A DNA stretch of 64,000 nucleotides. It comes from Pelodera strongyloides (taxonomy: Eukaryota; Nematoda; Chromadorea; Rhabditida; Rhabditidae). The translations under genes were made by a program, and so were the position numbers. Below the pieces are notes generated by a model that saw nothing but the letters and a program-made list of their open reading frames with translations, did not search any database and had not been told where the DNA came from. The stretch spans positions 1 through 64,000 of the forward strand of contig JAANDG010000552.1 of NCBI GenBank assembly GCA_036852015.1, written 5' to 3'. Numbering within the stretch: the first letter of the stretch is position 1; each line of letters opens with the position of its first letter. Below are positions 14,601 through 24,985 of this stretch, one piece after another.

Positions 14601-15134
14601 ATTTAGAGTTTCAATAAGTTACTTACTAAAATAACAGGATACATTTCTTATTCTTCGCTTGCAATTGTGTCACTGGAGCGCTAACTGGATCGTTCGCGCA
14701 CACCAAGCGGATTCCCAGCATATCCCGCGCGCAAAGTTGCGCGCCGACTTAGAAACGGGGCACTATCGCAGCGACGGTAACGTTCATTCACATGCGTTCA
14801 AGTTACACAACTGCGGGAACGCTCTTGTTGAAGTATCGCAAATAAGTGTAAATCTATTCAGTATTAAATTATACCTCAATCATATGAAGTGTTCCGTTCT
14901 GTTTCAGGAAACGTTCCACAATACGTCCCTCGTAACGGGACATCGCTTCGGAATCGGTGAAAGTAATACGAGCATTGTTGATCTGAATATGATTTTTATG
15001 AACGGAGTTCAAGATTTACAAAAATGAGGTGTAAGATACACGAGTATGCGAGAGAGAGAGAGGGAGCACGAAAAGAGAGATAGGAGAGAGAGAGAGAGAG
15101 AGAGAAAGCGTAAGAGAGAGAGTGAGAGAGAAAG

Positions 15135-15192
<58 letters not shown>

Positions 15193-16042
15193 GAGAGAGA
15201 GAGAGAGAGTAAGGAGAGAGTGAAAAAGAGATGGTGCTAGACCAGGAGACGAAGAGGGCGAGAGATAAAGAGATACGGTGTATGAGAGGAGAGAAATAGA
15301 GAAATCGGATAAAACAATATACCTGGTTAAACCTCAAGAATCCTAAGGCAGAAAGCCCTGTGATTAGGAGCAAACCACCGATATATTTCCATGGATGCCG
15401 GCCAATCGATGCGCCGAGCCAGTAAAACAAGCGCTGAAATAAACAATAACGTAAATTAAAGCGAAACACCGGCCGGTTTTTGAAACGCATCCTGAACCTG
15501 AACATCTTCATTTTATGCAAGATATGCAAATTAGTATAATGTAGCATAAAAACTAGACCCCAATTCGACTCCACTTAGCATAAACGCATACGTTACCGGC
15601 TGGTTTTCGCTCTAAGATGTTGAATCATAGTGATTACTTACAGCTTAATATTTAGTTTCTCCCGGTTTTTTTGTGTGTACATATTTGTTACTGGTTATTA
15701 CAGCTGTAAATTGCGCAGTTGAAATACACTGTGTTTCAAGCTGATGTTAAGAGAGTAGAAGATCATTATGCAGAACATGTACATGTGTTGTCCTTTCTTT
15801 TTCAACAACAACAATTTGACCCACAAGTTTCCTCCGTATTCTATATTATGAAACGAGTGGGGCGCCCCGCGCGCCGTAACCGCGAATGCTTTAATTCCGC
15901 GAACGTGAGGCTATAATGCCCGACGGAAGCTCAGAGGGGGCTTGGACTTTAGTACTTGCTACAGTACGTACTAGTGATAGTCCAAGTAAACCAAGACACA
16001 TACCTGCATATAGACTTCATACTTGGCGGTAGGTAACCGCAT
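828..16042 (-). CDS. Patched-related (PTR) family membrane protein, 24 exons
   Basis: Twenty-four exons splice in phase into 2385 nt (794 aa): 16042-16004, 15433-15323, 14982-14875, 14592-14492, 14237-14123, 13845-13750, 13335-13261, 12626-12547, 12346-12195, 11746-11658, 11518-11432, 11287-11166, 10861-10744, 10340-10209, 9940-9855, 9645-9537, 8962-8885, 8764-8682, 8437-8338, 2418-2283, 1945-1879, 1578-1512, 1256-1125 and 929-828. The N-terminus carries the family signature of a first membrane helix after GRHPWKY. ITYPVMEFLGQRVFIG lies in the first extracellular region. A sterol-sensing-like block has the RND-type GIDD motif near residues 293-296, and the second half has GFSVD near 698-702, then HIGWPTIQGAMST. 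Family knowledge: PTR proteins are 12-helix RND-permease relatives of Patched, implicated in nematode cuticle, moulting and membrane traffic. Length is slightly below the usual 850-950 aa. The final exon ends in a TAA that overlaps a GTAAGT donor, so a longer C-terminus is possible. The specific ptr orthologue cannot be named. Confidence 0.93.
960..1025. repeat. (TCTG/TCTC)n microsatellite in the last PTR intron
   Basis: Pyrimidine-rich TCTG/TCTC repeats lie between exons 1256-1125 and 929-828. They may serve as an extended polypyrimidine tract, although the acceptor itself is TTGTTAG at about 930. Confidence 0.7.
2615..2672. repeat. Remnant units of a 35-bp minisatellite upstream of the LINE
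   Basis: About one and a half degenerate units resembling the 35-bp tandem repeat at 7841-8060 (ATTGAAACGTATMTTGACCAACTCCACCC) lie just upstream of the LINE. The main array lies downstream, so the LINE may have inserted into or next to this array. Confidence 0.6.
3030..4016 (+). CDS. LINE ORF1 nucleic-acid-binding-type protein (328 aa)
   Basis: An intact 328-aa frame starts at ATGCCACCAAAATC. Residues 1-70 are rich in Ser, Pro, Thr and Gln and probably disordered. The middle is charged. Residues about 145-260 carry a pattern typical of metazoan CR1-like ORF1 proteins: ERMQRCVVLRM, then RPLCIWRMSEYLVKVEMPS, then GIGIRPSLPKKERDRY with a following Leu/Arg-rich helix. No zinc knuckle is visible. 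Its presumed role is as an RNA-binding chaperone of the retrotransposon particle. It lies about 45 nt upstream of ORF2 in the same orientation. The clade assignment is inferred from motif style rather than a search. Confidence 0.75.
   Translation: MPPKSLPQSSSTSGRPPLRPVTRSQKTVSHPSAVSQPTVVSQPRATQATMPTMPINKSDHETRDSGSARYDDENAGLLEQVLKFAAIEKPSGVEKQVWDMITGTLRIMATFISNSAPKVDSSTISVTSDFERASIEAAKKERMQRCVVLRMNAQPGYLKFNQTTEGVRASIQAEDEETARVREILRYAGCTVRPLCIWRMSEYLVKVEMPSKAAAQYIITNAHLLNSSPHRGIGIRPSLPKKERDRYNELRRAQLYLRQVARKETVVYALSLRSKDNIREVVEVPPIPEDWKPNRREYHAQGVGVNRPPVQFPIQNRRLDSNLPGSEN
4060..6884 (+). pseudogene. LINE ORF2: endonuclease and reverse transcriptase, frameshifted
   Basis: The N-terminal apurinic-type endonuclease is recognisable from YYANSRGLSK, DIVIISETWL, GGGVLILVK, YVGDF and ILDLVL with TSDHCAVVF. 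The reverse transcriptase follows, with PPDKIPQIVF, FRPISLTSTPCKVMEKLL, QHGFVRGRS, YDFAKAFDKVSH, SGVPQGSVLGPLLF and the catalytic FADDIKVY near 6030-6055, then a thumb and C-terminal region to the stop at 6884. Two breaks are visible. One is a frame change near 4098-4103 between the SRGLSK and DIVIISETW segments. The other is near 4490-4500, where the five bases ATTTC are tandemly duplicated in the GDF codon region. The long 786-aa frame from 4524 therefore begins inside the endonuclease. The element is probably dead or mobilised only in trans. Confidence 0.85.
7522..7601 (-). tRNA. tRNA-like element, Asn(GUU)-like, probable pseudogene
   Basis: The minus strand reads GCTAGCATAGCTCAACAGG with a GCTC/GAGT D-stem, a CTGTTAA anticodon loop (GTT), and the B-box GGGTTCGAATCCC. 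The first and last six bases, GCTAGC, pair. However, the anticodon stem has poor pairing, the T-stem overlaps the acceptor strand by two bases, and the variable region is over-long. This is most likely a tRNA pseudogene or the head of a tRNA-derived SINE, located in the PTR intron just beyond the LINE. Confidence 0.45.
7752..7813. other. Pair of adjacent GC-rich hairpins
   Basis: AATCGGCC-GAA-GGCCGATT (7752-7770) is a perfect 8-bp stem with a 3-nt loop. It is immediately followed by a second hairpin (7774-7813). That one has a 7-bp outer stem (CCAGCCG with CGGCTGG), a small internal loop, and a 9-bp inner stem (GAAGAGCCC with GGGCTCTTC) closed by GTA. The GC-rich structure stands out in an AT-rich intron between the tRNA-like element and a minisatellite. 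Function is unknown. Confidence 0.7.
7841..8060. repeat. 35-bp minisatellite, about six copies
   Basis: The unit ATATTGAAACGTATCTTGAC plus CAACTCCACCCTCAT repeats with exact 35-bp spacing at 7841, 7876, 7911, 7946 and 7981, then decays. An inverted copy lies at 8091-8150, and a degenerate remnant lies at 2615-2672 on the other side of the LINE. Confidence 0.9.
9022..9160 (-). mobile_element. SINE-like repeat copy (AAGCGTAAAA tail)
   Basis: The block ACGCTTTAGGAGCGTGCACC then CAGTTTCAAAGTTTGCTTATGACATG recurs at 42705-42845 (opposite strand), in part at 41730-41765, and on both sides of the truncated LINE near 54981-55005 and 56099-56200. It ends next to an AAT microsatellite, as expected of a retroposon tail. 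No RNA polymerase III boxes were proven. Confidence 0.6.
9261..9331. repeat. Hairpin with a perfect 19-bp stem
   Basis: GGCTGAAACACACTGTTTT (9261-9279) is perfectly complementary to 9313-9331, with a 33-nt loop. It lies in an intron of the PTR gene. It could be a small foldback relic or a microRNA-like hairpin; sequence alone does not decide. Confidence 0.7.
10487..10661. mobile_element. Degenerate TTAA-ended MITE
   Basis: Ends TTAAAGGGAGTTA and GAACCGATCCATTTAA resemble the ends of the 514-691 element. The interior is diverged. It lies in the PTR intron between exons 10861-10744 and 10340-10209. Confidence 0.45.
11560..11632. repeat. (CT)n microsatellite
   Basis: A long CT run lies in the intron between PTR exons 11746-11658 and 11518-11432. 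It produces low-complexity open frames on both strands that are not genes. Confidence 0.9.
11862..12043. mobile_element. MITE family A (TTAAAGCGAAAT ends), copy 1
   Basis: Inverted ends TTAAAGCGAAATACCG and CTTTCGCTTTAA enclose the family core AAAATCGAGCTAAATTCGAG followed by CAAATCAGCATA. Length is 182 bp, in a PTR intron. Complete and partial copies recur across the window, always bounded by TTAA where intact. Confidence 0.88.
13417..13590. mobile_element. MITE family A, copy 2, 3' end truncated
   Basis: Begins TTAAAGCGAAATACCGGCCG, contains the AAAATCGAGCTAAATTCGAG core, and stops at AACCGGCCGG without the terminal TTTCGCTTTAA. Located in the PTR intron between exons 13750 and 13335. Confidence 0.85.
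15045..15235. repeat. (GA)n microsatellite
   Basis: Almost pure GA/AGAG sequence lies between PTR exons 15433-15323 and 14982-14875. Open frames across it (Glu/Arg or Ser/Leu repeats) are artefacts. Confidence 0.95.
15456..15616. mobile_element. MITE family A, copy 3, diverged
   Basis: Begins TTAAAGCGAAACACCGGCCGG and ends with a decayed GGCTGGTTTTCGCTCTAA. It starts 22 bp upstream of the acceptor of PTR exon 15433-15323. Confidence 0.8.
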
Positions 16043-16052
16043 CTTGTTATCT
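16004..16052 (-). promoter_or_regulatory. Acceptor-like TTTCAG 8 nt before the PTR start codon
   Basis: The first coding exon (MRLPTAKYEVYMQ) begins with the ATG at 16042-16040. A TTTCAG acceptor ends at 16051, only 8 nt upstream of the ATG. This is either the end of a 5'UTR intron or, if the organism is a nematode, a possible spliced-leader trans-splice site. The start is chosen because the exon joins in phase to the family-typical first helix and no earlier in-frame ATG is seen before the acceptor. Confidence 0.5.
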
Positions 16053-17628
16053 GAAACTGGGAAATTTAGATGAAGCAACCATAGTTTCAAGTTTCAAGTA
16101 TCAACCTTATTGCTAGGACGCGATAAATAAAGAAATAAGAGAATGAATGGTAAACAATATGAATCTCGTGAACAAATTTGAAGAACGTTTTATGTCTCAA
16201 TCTTTTAGTTTGAAGTTGAACGTGCGTTCGCCTGTGCGCGCGGCATTTCCCTCGCGCCAGAATTTGGTGCGCGGCGAAAACGTTCTATTTTGAATTGAAG
16301 CCATAACATGCTTTAGCTTTAGGTCTACACTACCTTAGCCCCGACATATTGCACTGAGATAATACGGTAGCTAAGAGGTAATATATCGTGCACTAAAACC
16401 CGGCCACTACCGAAGACTTGATCCCTGTGCCGCCTGTGCGAACAATAAGACTACGGTAGCTAAGGCAGGAGTGCTACTGTAGTTGGACTAAATAAAGAGG
16501 CTCATTTACCGAACTAAAAGCGAACTCGTCTAACTAACCGAGATCTTATTTGTTTTCATTAAACTGCGCTGTGAGCTGGCATTGGTCAAATTAGTCCGCC
16601 CTTTTTGGCCATTAGCTGGCGAATTTCAAAAGATCCATTTCAGGAAAATAAGAGACATCACGTTTAAAAAGAGACGCAGAGAAAGTTCTCTAGCCAATCA
16701 CAGTTCGAGAACCTTTCTTTTGCAGGGGAAAAAACACCCATTTTTTTGGAAAAAAAAATCCCGGAAGTTATGTTGTTGCTAGACATACCGTAGCCCAATA
16801 AAAACAATTTATGCGAAAATATCAAAAAGGAAATAGGCCAAGTTGTTTAGCTAATTGTTCGCAAGACGGTGCGAAAAACATAAGATTCTTCTTCGTCCAT
16901 TGTCTCTCGTTGTCTATCTTCTCTTCATCACGCTCGTTATTTCTCTCTCTCCCTCTCTATATCTCTCTATCCTTCTCTCTCTCTCTGTGTCTCTCTCTCT
17001 TCCTTTTTTCTCGCCAGTTTTAAATGGCTGTTGGCCAAATAGCTTCACTAGGTCGGTAAGCTTACATGGCTCCAACGTCACTGCTAAAGCTTTGGTGATT
17101 GAACTCTTACGTATGTACGGTACCAGTCTTTGATCTCAGAATTCACACGTGAGTGATCAGCTAAATCTACTGAATATAAAGAAACTAAACATTTAGTCTC
17201 TCGGTGCCACGTGTGCTTTTTTTCTGCGGTATATTTTCTATTCGGTATATTTTCTGCGGAACACATAATGACATGCTAGCAGTCAAGCTGAAAAAACGCC
17301 TATGAAAAATTTGGGGTAAGTGTGACTCTGCAAAAAAAGTCTGCCTTTGAGAGAAATAATCAACAAAAGTTTCAGACCAAAAAACGTCGCCCATTATCCT
17401 TTTTACGGGGGCTATCTGCGCGACCTCCATGAAAAATAAGACCAAACTAGATATAATCTAGTGGATGTTTGGATCTCAACTCTGGCGTATTCGCCGAACG
17501 GAATTGGTTTTCTATCTAGTGCTTGCTGGATACCAAAGCATTTATGCATTCTCTAGATCTAACTGTAAACATACTTATGGAAATGAGAACGAAAACCTTT
17601 GTCCTCGTAGATAATACCTACAACGAAC

Positions 17629-17760
17629 AGCCATATGCACCACTCAATTCCCCATGGTGAATTTCCCGTCTTTTTCTCTGCATGTCTCACATTAGAACAC
17701 TATTTTCTGTCCCCAGGGAATATTTCACCCAAGGGAATCGGAGCGGTGAATATGGTCTCA
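17629..17760. mobile_element. MITE with ATATTCACCACT-type ends
   Basis: Starts at CAGCCATATGCACCACTCAATTC and ends in GCGGTGAATATGGTCTCA, with an internal GTCCCCAGGGAATATT block shared with copies at 21595-21726, 30507-30607 and 51096-51211. Here the interior is in the opposite orientation. Confidence 0.7.
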
Positions 17761-18355
17761 GGTCTTTTATAACATGGTGCCTTTGGTATTGCAAGGCAAC
17801 TAACGTGTAACTAAAGGAAACATACGAAAATAGGAAGAATGAATGCTGCAAAACTAATGATCACTAAAGGTTGCACCGACAATCTTGATAATAATATATG
17901 TACAATCTTTTCATAAATTAGAACTACAAACTACAAAGTACAATGCAGAATGTACAAACTAAAGATCCCTGCTATTTCGACCAATCAACAGTCTATCATT
18001 CACATGCTATATCTCGCGTATCTCGCGTTGTATTAGATCATAAACTACAACAAAACACTTCAAACAATGTGACTACGCTTCGCTAAGGGATCGCTAAGGC
18101 TAACGCCAAGAAAAACTGGCTGCTAAGGTTGCGAACAAGCTTTTGGCTTAAAGAAAAGGCTTTTTCTTTAGTAAAGCATGCTATTAACAAGTTTTCTTGA
18201 CATAACATAAAGCGTGCACAATTTGACGTTAATTTAACGGAATTTAAGGAAAAACACAGCTAGAATGTAGATGCCAAAAATTGAACTAAATGCATGGTTT
18301 TGATTCTCAATAGTACGCTTCCCATTGAGTTTCGGAATTTTCAGTAAGGTTTAGT

Positions 18356-18506
18356 TTAAAGAGAAATACCGGACGGTTTTTGATTGTAAACTGCTGAATG
18401 AATTCTTAGCTCGATTTTTTATTCTAATTTATGTTCATTTGCATAAGCTGCATAAGAATGTTGGTACACGAGATGCGTTTCAGAAACCGGCCGGTATTTC
18501 GCTTAA
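18356..18506. mobile_element. MITE family A, copy 4 (inverted interior)
   Basis: TTAAAGAGAAATACCGG and CCGGTATTTCGCTTAA ends enclose the reverse complement of the family core, TAGCTCGATTTTTTATTCTA. It has a deletion in the left half compared with full copies. Confidence 0.85.
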
Positions 18507-20011
18507 ACTACAGGCCAAAAGTGCGCAATAAAAATAGTATTATTTCTACAACATTGACAATTGTACGGTGCGATAATTACCTCAGTCACTTCAATATAAC
18601 TTCAATCCATATCCATATTATATAGACTTTTCTAGTTCAAGGGTCATCATTATTGAGCGCGGGGTTCTTCAAAATTGAACCCGGTATGAAACCATGCTAT
18701 TTTTGTGCTGTAGTGCAACAAAGAATAGCAAAAACCACGCGGAACAGAATCTAGTCCAAAGGTATCAATGTTTCAGGAAGCCATAAAGTCGAAGTTTTAA
18801 TTTACGTATGTCGGTAGACGCACTGAAAAGCTGCATCATTCAAAGTTCAAACTGTCCTTTTGCCGAAGGCATTGGGAAAAAGCTTGCAGCTTGGCGAAGT
18901 TAATTATTTAAAAGATACAGAAGGAACAAACAAAAGATAATGATTACGATTAGCATATAAGCTACAACGAATCTGTAGATGTTTGAGATGGAAAAGTGCG
19001 CCGAAAAAAATGTGAATATCTCAACAACAAAAAACTGTCTGACTAAAAACTTGCTAACTTGGGGAAACACGGCTACAAAACATACAAGGGCAACCAGTGG
19101 GGGGTTTTTCAAATGAATAAAAATCTAATTTATCAAATATCATAAGCAGTTACTTTCATTTATAAATCTGACAATTTGCTTTTATAGGTAAAATATCCAC
19201 AAAATAAAATGCTGCAAAAGTGATTATGTTTGTTTTAAATACTAATTTAAGGGTATCTTAAGGTTTACGTATTTGTGTTAAGTACCTAACCATAAGACGT
19301 CTGACAATGAAAGCGTAAAGTCAATAAACTTGTGTATCATTGCAAGCCACGTGTCGATGATTTTTCAAATTTCAACACCTTTATGTATGCTTTGTTTTGT
19401 TTTCAAGAAACGTTTGTCAAACGCAGTTGATTTTTTGTACGCTAAAAATCACATTGTCTATGTCTAAACTATGCGCGTTCTTTGATCATTTCGTGGTTTG
19501 ACGTTTGATATACTTATATGATGATTCATTTGTATTAGGTCTATAGGAAGAGAGCTAATTAGTTAATCTAAGAACTGATAGTTTTTGAAACAACAGTGAT
19601 ATACGACCATACGAGTTCACGTGGCCGCAAGTTTACGGTATTTGCCGAAATCGCGCGTAGCACTTCGCTCTCAGTACTACAGTACTCAGTACGTGTATCG
19701 CGTCGTATAACAAACAAAGTCTGGTGTGATTCTGAAGCTTACACTGGAGAGCTGCATTCCCATATAGAACATTCAAATTGAAAACCATCATATATCGAGA
19801 AATGCATAGGCTGGAACACATTTGACAATTTGGCACAAAATATATCATGCGCTCGAATGCCGTGTGTCATTCCGCTTTAGAAACTTGTCCTTTATCTTTG
19901 AAGGCTACAAAACCACAGATCCGCACACGATTGTCACAATTGTCACATCTTGTCACAATATCGAATGTTCATTTGATCAGAATGACAAGTGAAAAGATAT
20001 CACACAACTTT

Positions 20012-20282
20012 TGAAAAGTATCGCGAAAAAGTGTGAAGAAGTATGCGATGAAAAGCGGAACAATTGTTATGAGATGGTAAGTTGATCATGGTTTTTAGGG
20101 ATAGATAGTTTTCTATGATAGACAGCGATAAAACCATGAACCATATTTTTTGATAGCTACCAAAAAGTATGCCTTTGAATTTCGAGTAACATTGTACGCT
20201 TAACCATTCGACGTTTATTCACTTTGAACTATTCTTCTCAACTTTTATACATCGTACTGTAATTTTCTTACAGGCACCGTGA
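20012..20282 (+). CDS. Possible 3' end of a small Cys-containing protein (two exons)
   Basis: An open segment ending at 20076 encodes LKSIAKKCEEVCDEKRNNC then YEM, followed directly by GTAAGT. At 20271-20273 a TTTTCTTACAG acceptor is followed by GCACCGTGA, which joins in phase to add Ala-Pro and a stop. The Cys spacing (CEEVC, then six residues to Cys) and good splice signals suggest coding sequence. No upstream exon, start or family was found, so this is weak. The listed start is arbitrary within the open segment. Confidence 0.22.
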
Positions 20283-20330
20283 CACCAAGACTTTAACAGC
20301 TCACATAACATAACTAGGTGCCTTCACCTT

Positions 20331-20507
20331 TTAAAGCGAAATATCAGCCGGTTTTTGAAACGCATCGATTCAGCATTATTATGCAACATATTTAAAGGAA
20401 CATAAATTAGAATTAAAAATCGAGCTAATTCGGACAAAGTAGCATAACTACGTAAGAATTCAGTTGTCCGCCGTGCGTTTCAAAAACCGGCAGGTATTTC
20501 GCCTTAA
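20331..20507. mobile_element. MITE family A, copy 5
   Basis: Starts TTAAAGCGAAATATCAGCCGG, carries the AAAATCGAGCTAA core, and ends GGTATTTCGCCTTAA. 177 bp. Confidence 0.87.
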
Positions 20508-21594
20508 TATTTTAACCACTTCGTTCGTCAACCTTGATGCCTATTGTTTTAAACATACTTTTTCTAACAAAAAAGACACGTTTTCCCAGTTATGACACCC
20601 ATCATCAAAAATGAACAACAAAAAGGAAAAGTTGAAAAGGACGATCTCAATAAGAAAGAACAAATAGTGGAAAAGGCAATCTTTTTCATCTATTTTGTAT
20701 AGAAAAGGATCTTCAATGACCGACCGCGACCTTGATTAGGAAAGCAAAGATTTCGAACACAGAGACACAGAGAACGAGAGGCGGTCAAGCTCAAAAGTAA
20801 TAATATAATATTCTTTATTGGTTAGTAAAGTTAGCGTGAGTTGACCCGTTATTAATTGTCGCTGAATATCTTTCATCATATTGATGCACACATTTTAATG
20901 TGTCAATAAATATTTAAATATTTAATGTAAGGATCAGGCTCAGGTCAGGAAAAATTTATGCATTCGCTTCTCGAATTTATTCTAAACAGCATTGCATCAA
21001 AAACAAAGTTTGCGTAATTAAAAACTACCATCCAAGAGCAACCACATTTTTCAGTTATATTGAAATCATAGTTTACTCTAAAAAATTTCGCGCAAAAGAA
21101 AGAAGAAAAAGCTGTTGTAGAATAGACTTATAGGCTTATAGGAACATTACAATTTAGTATTGTACATCGACATTACTGTTTTTAAAGTGTTATAGCAAAC
21201 AATTGCCGTATTTATAGTTGCCTAGCTATGCTCAGTCAGGAAACTAAATAACTCGGTGCAAAGGAACTCCTGATCAGACTAAACCTTTATATACTTTCAA
21301 CGCCTTGTAAAGTCTAATTTTTATGATTTATCAGTTATGTTCATCACCATAGGTCAATGATTTATCACGAACACTGTTTTTTCTTTGTTCATGGTCATCT
21401 ATATTGTACAATAGTGTAATGGCTAATCAAACAGATGTCAAGGTTAATTAGCGTTTGAAAATTAGATAGTTTTTGTATCGTGTTTAGCCGGAAATAAGAA
21501 AGTTGAAGAAAATTTATCTAAATTAAAGACAGGGAATTTTGCAAAGAGGAACGGAGACAATATATTTTGGGTGCTTATGATTATGGACACCTTC

Positions 21595-21726
21595 TGAGGC
21601 CATATTCACCACTACATTCCCTTGGGGAAATATTCCCTGGGGACAGAAAAGAGCATTCTAATATGATACACGCAGAGAAAAAGACAGGAATACCCTTGTT
21701 GAAACGAGTGGTGAATATGATTTCAG
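21595..21726. mobile_element. MITE with GAGGCCATATTCACCACT ends
   Basis: Starts GAGGCCATATTCACCACT and ends CGAGTGGTGAATATGATTTCAG. It shares the GGGGAAATATTCCCTGGGGACAG interior with the copy at 51096-51211. Confidence 0.75.
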
Positions 21727-22814
21727 AACTTACTCATTGTCCAGGCTCAAAAAGCAAGTTCCTCACTTAGAAATCAAACTAAAAAATAAATAAAATAAAT
21801 GTAGGAGAACGAACGAATCGGCTCATGCTGTGAATTTTAAAAATCCGGACTGCTTGCCAAAGTTTCATAATATCTACCAACTATACGATAGAGTATTACA
21901 TATTGTATCATCAGCGGAAAATACAGTAATAATAATAATAATAATTCATAATAATAGTAATGCATAAAACAACCACCGCAAGCCCGGCTCATTTGATTGT
22001 GGTTATATACTAGGCCTAGGAAAGGCTCCAAAACAGACATCGCAGGCTACAAACGGCTCTATTAATTAGGACACAAGCTACAGCGCGGGCACAAAATAGA
22101 ACAAGAACGCCAGCGAAGCGCGTGCGAAAACAACGAGAAAGAGCGCGTAGATCTCTAAAAATGCGGAAGACAACTAATAGTGTATTGCCATTAAATAATG
22201 AAAAAATAGGGTGTCTATATCTTGGAATGGGAAGCAAAAAAAATATCAATTTTAAATTGAATAGGCCCTGTACCTTACGGCTCAAACCTAGCCATGGACT
22301 TGATAGGCTAGTCAATACATCCAAATACTTTATATAAACTTTTTTAATTATGTCGTTTATTGGCGACGACGAGTGATAGAATTTCATATTAAAGATTAAA
22401 GGAGACAAGCACACAGTTTAGTATATCGAGGAATTCGGGTTAACGAATCTGCACACTGCACACTGTGCACTCAATACTCAATACTCGTAGGCCCCTTTAT
22501 AATGCCCCTTTATACTAGGGTCGGTTTATGTAAATACGTATCTACTATTAGGTATGGTGGTGATGCAACACCTCAGTCATTGTTTCTATGAATCCTAACA
22601 GTTAATCATACTTTTCACAGATAACATACGTATAACTAGTAAAGAATTGCAACAAATGCAAACCACTTCGACGTTCGACAACAATAATAAAACCAAAAAT
22701 TACACACAACAAAACAATGAAGGCGTCCTTGGCGGTGGTCACTCAGAGGTTTGCCCGAAGGCCTGGTTTTGAAACCTAAAAAGACCTGCACCCACACAAT
22801 ATCAATTTTTCCTC

Positions 22815-22815
22815 C

Positions 22816-22847
<32 letters not shown>

Positions 22848-23112
22848 GAAAAAAATGACCGCGAGATTCACACCTATTTACAAGACAATAGAGAAAACAA
22901 AAAGAGAATTAGCACAGACTTTCAGACTTATGATCTTTAATTATTCTTTCGTATTTTCTAACTCTTTGACCCCTCAATCTTCTATCCTTCTTACTTCTTC
23001 ACTCCTCTCTTGTCTGCTTCTTCTGTCTCTCTCTCTGTCTCTCCTCTCTCTCTTCTCTCTCTCTTCTCTCTCTCTCTTCTCTCTCTCTCTTCTCTCTCTC
23101 TCTCTCTCGTTT
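22815..23112. repeat. Two CT-rich microsatellite arrays
   Basis: CT repeats at 22815-22850 and 23018-23112 flank AT-rich DNA. The Ser/Leu-rich open frames across them are low-complexity artefacts. Confidence 0.9.
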
Positions 23113-23370
23113 TCCATTCTCAAGCCTTTCTTAATAACTGGCAAAATGGCATTGCCTCCAATTTTAATTGGGTACTAAATTACTCAATAAGAAGTTAGTA
23201 TGATAAACACTAAGAATGTTTCGTAATGTCATATGTTCATTTGTGCAAAACTTTCAATGTAATATAACCACACTTCTCATTTCGTTCGCTCACACCATTA
23301 TGACAATTACCAGTTTCTTTATAATCAAAGTTTTTTGTTGATAACTAGTGATAACTCTAGTCTGGTCCTC

Positions 23371-23528
23371 AGGCGCGCAGCGCGGAAATGCGCAGCCTTG
23401 TCCGCAGGAAAAGATTGCAAATTGGCCTTGAAAACTTCGAAACATAGAGAAACTTCTTTCCGCGTTCCCATCTGAAAAATCCATTTCTTTTCCGCCGACG
23501 CTGTTACGCAGTTGCGCGCTGCGCGCCT
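23371..23528. mobile_element. Short element with AGGCGCGCAGCGCG inverted ends
   Basis: AGGCGCGCAGCGCG at 23371 is inverted as CGCGCTGCGCGCCT at about 23515-23528, enclosing about 158 bp. It is a GC-rich island in AT-rich sequence. No further copies were noticed in this window. Confidence 0.6.
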
Positions 23529-24985
23529 AAGAACGTACGTAGTCTGGAATTATGTCCATCTAACAATTCCAATCTTCATAAAGATCTATATACACACGGC
23601 AGAATCAACGAGTGACACTAATAATAATAACGGTTTATTATTAACCAAAGGGAACCCTAAGACCCCCCCGAACGCCAAAGTACTTAGTAGGGACCAAGTA
23701 CATAATTACTGGGGACCAACTTATGTAAATAGTTTGTGATTTCCAAACACAAATATACATAATGCTAAAAGCATTTACAAGTGACAATATTTTTGTTGTT
23801 CTTGCTTGCAAAACTAGTAAACTAAATTGACAGCAAAGACAACATTGAAAAAAGAAACAAATTTTTTACGCGAGACCTGTTTTAGTAACGTTACAGATCG
23901 TTTAATTGTCAAACAGGTTATTCAGTATTATATTAACTGGCTTACGAAATAAGTTCTTTGTTATTTTTTTCTTGCTAAAGAATCAAAAATTAGAGGAATA
24001 CGTAAACATGATACTATGCACTATGCACCAAAATAGCTACATAAACGTGAAAGGGCAAGAGTTATTGTTTGTTTGATTGAATAATGGAAATAACAACAAA
24101 TAAAGATAGTGCAGTGATTTTCGGACGAGATGTTTTTTGACACATCCTTTTCTTTGACACGACAACCTTGTAGTTTGTACTGTAAAAATACAAGGGTACT
24201 TTTTTCAATATATAGCCTTCTTCGCATACACAATCACACATTGACATAAAGGGTTTGGCATTGCTTTCTTCGATAGGTACATTATGAATAAACAATGTTA
24301 TTGTCTTCTTTTAATACAACATTCATTCATTTTTCAAACATATATTAAAATGAAAAAGTCTACTCTATTTCAGAGTAAGGTTTCAATTTGTGTTAACGAA
24401 CACCGAGCTAACATTCACAGGAAAACCCCTTACGAAATCCGAAAACAAAAGCAATTGGAGTGAGTCCATGTGCTGGTATCCATGGGCGTGGTCGTGACGA
24501 AGAATTCGCGATAATCTGATACGGGAAACTACAGTATTCCTCCGACTCCTTACAAAAACCGGGCATACCGTAGTCCGGTGACATTTAACCCTTGAAACTA
24601 CAGTAGCTGCAGTACAGAGCGGCATTGAACGAAATACACAGAGAAACTCAAAAAAGTGCGGCAATAAAAAAACTGTCGGGGTTCAATTCAAAACGAATGT
24701 CACACATCCGAGTCGCTCCTTTTTGTCCATAAAATAACATGTTCATATACAAAAATCTTGAATTCACACACAACTTTTGCATTGGCCACATCTACATGAG
24801 CTCACACCGACCACATGTTCGCATTGAAATACGGAAACGATTATCATTGTTCTCCAAATAGTAACAAATATAAAAAAAATAATGCAAACAGCACAACATA
24901 CAGTACCCGGTGAACATAATTTTCCCAACCAAACATATTTTACACAAACACGCATAGTTAAAAATGATTTCGAAGTGATCACAAC

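Noticed and set aside
14996..15574. Long Ser/Leu-rich open frame on the minus strand and a Glu/Arg-rich frame on the plus strand
   Set aside because: They run through the (GA)n microsatellite. Only the 37-codon segment 15433-15323 within it is a real PTR exon.
22016..22414. 132-aa minus-strand open frame with Arg/Cys-rich middle
   Set aside because: No family motif, no neighbouring exons and no consistent splice signals.
22855..23178. Hydrophobic open frame resembling a membrane protein
   Set aside because: The Ser/Leu runs come from CT microsatellites, with no splice or family support.
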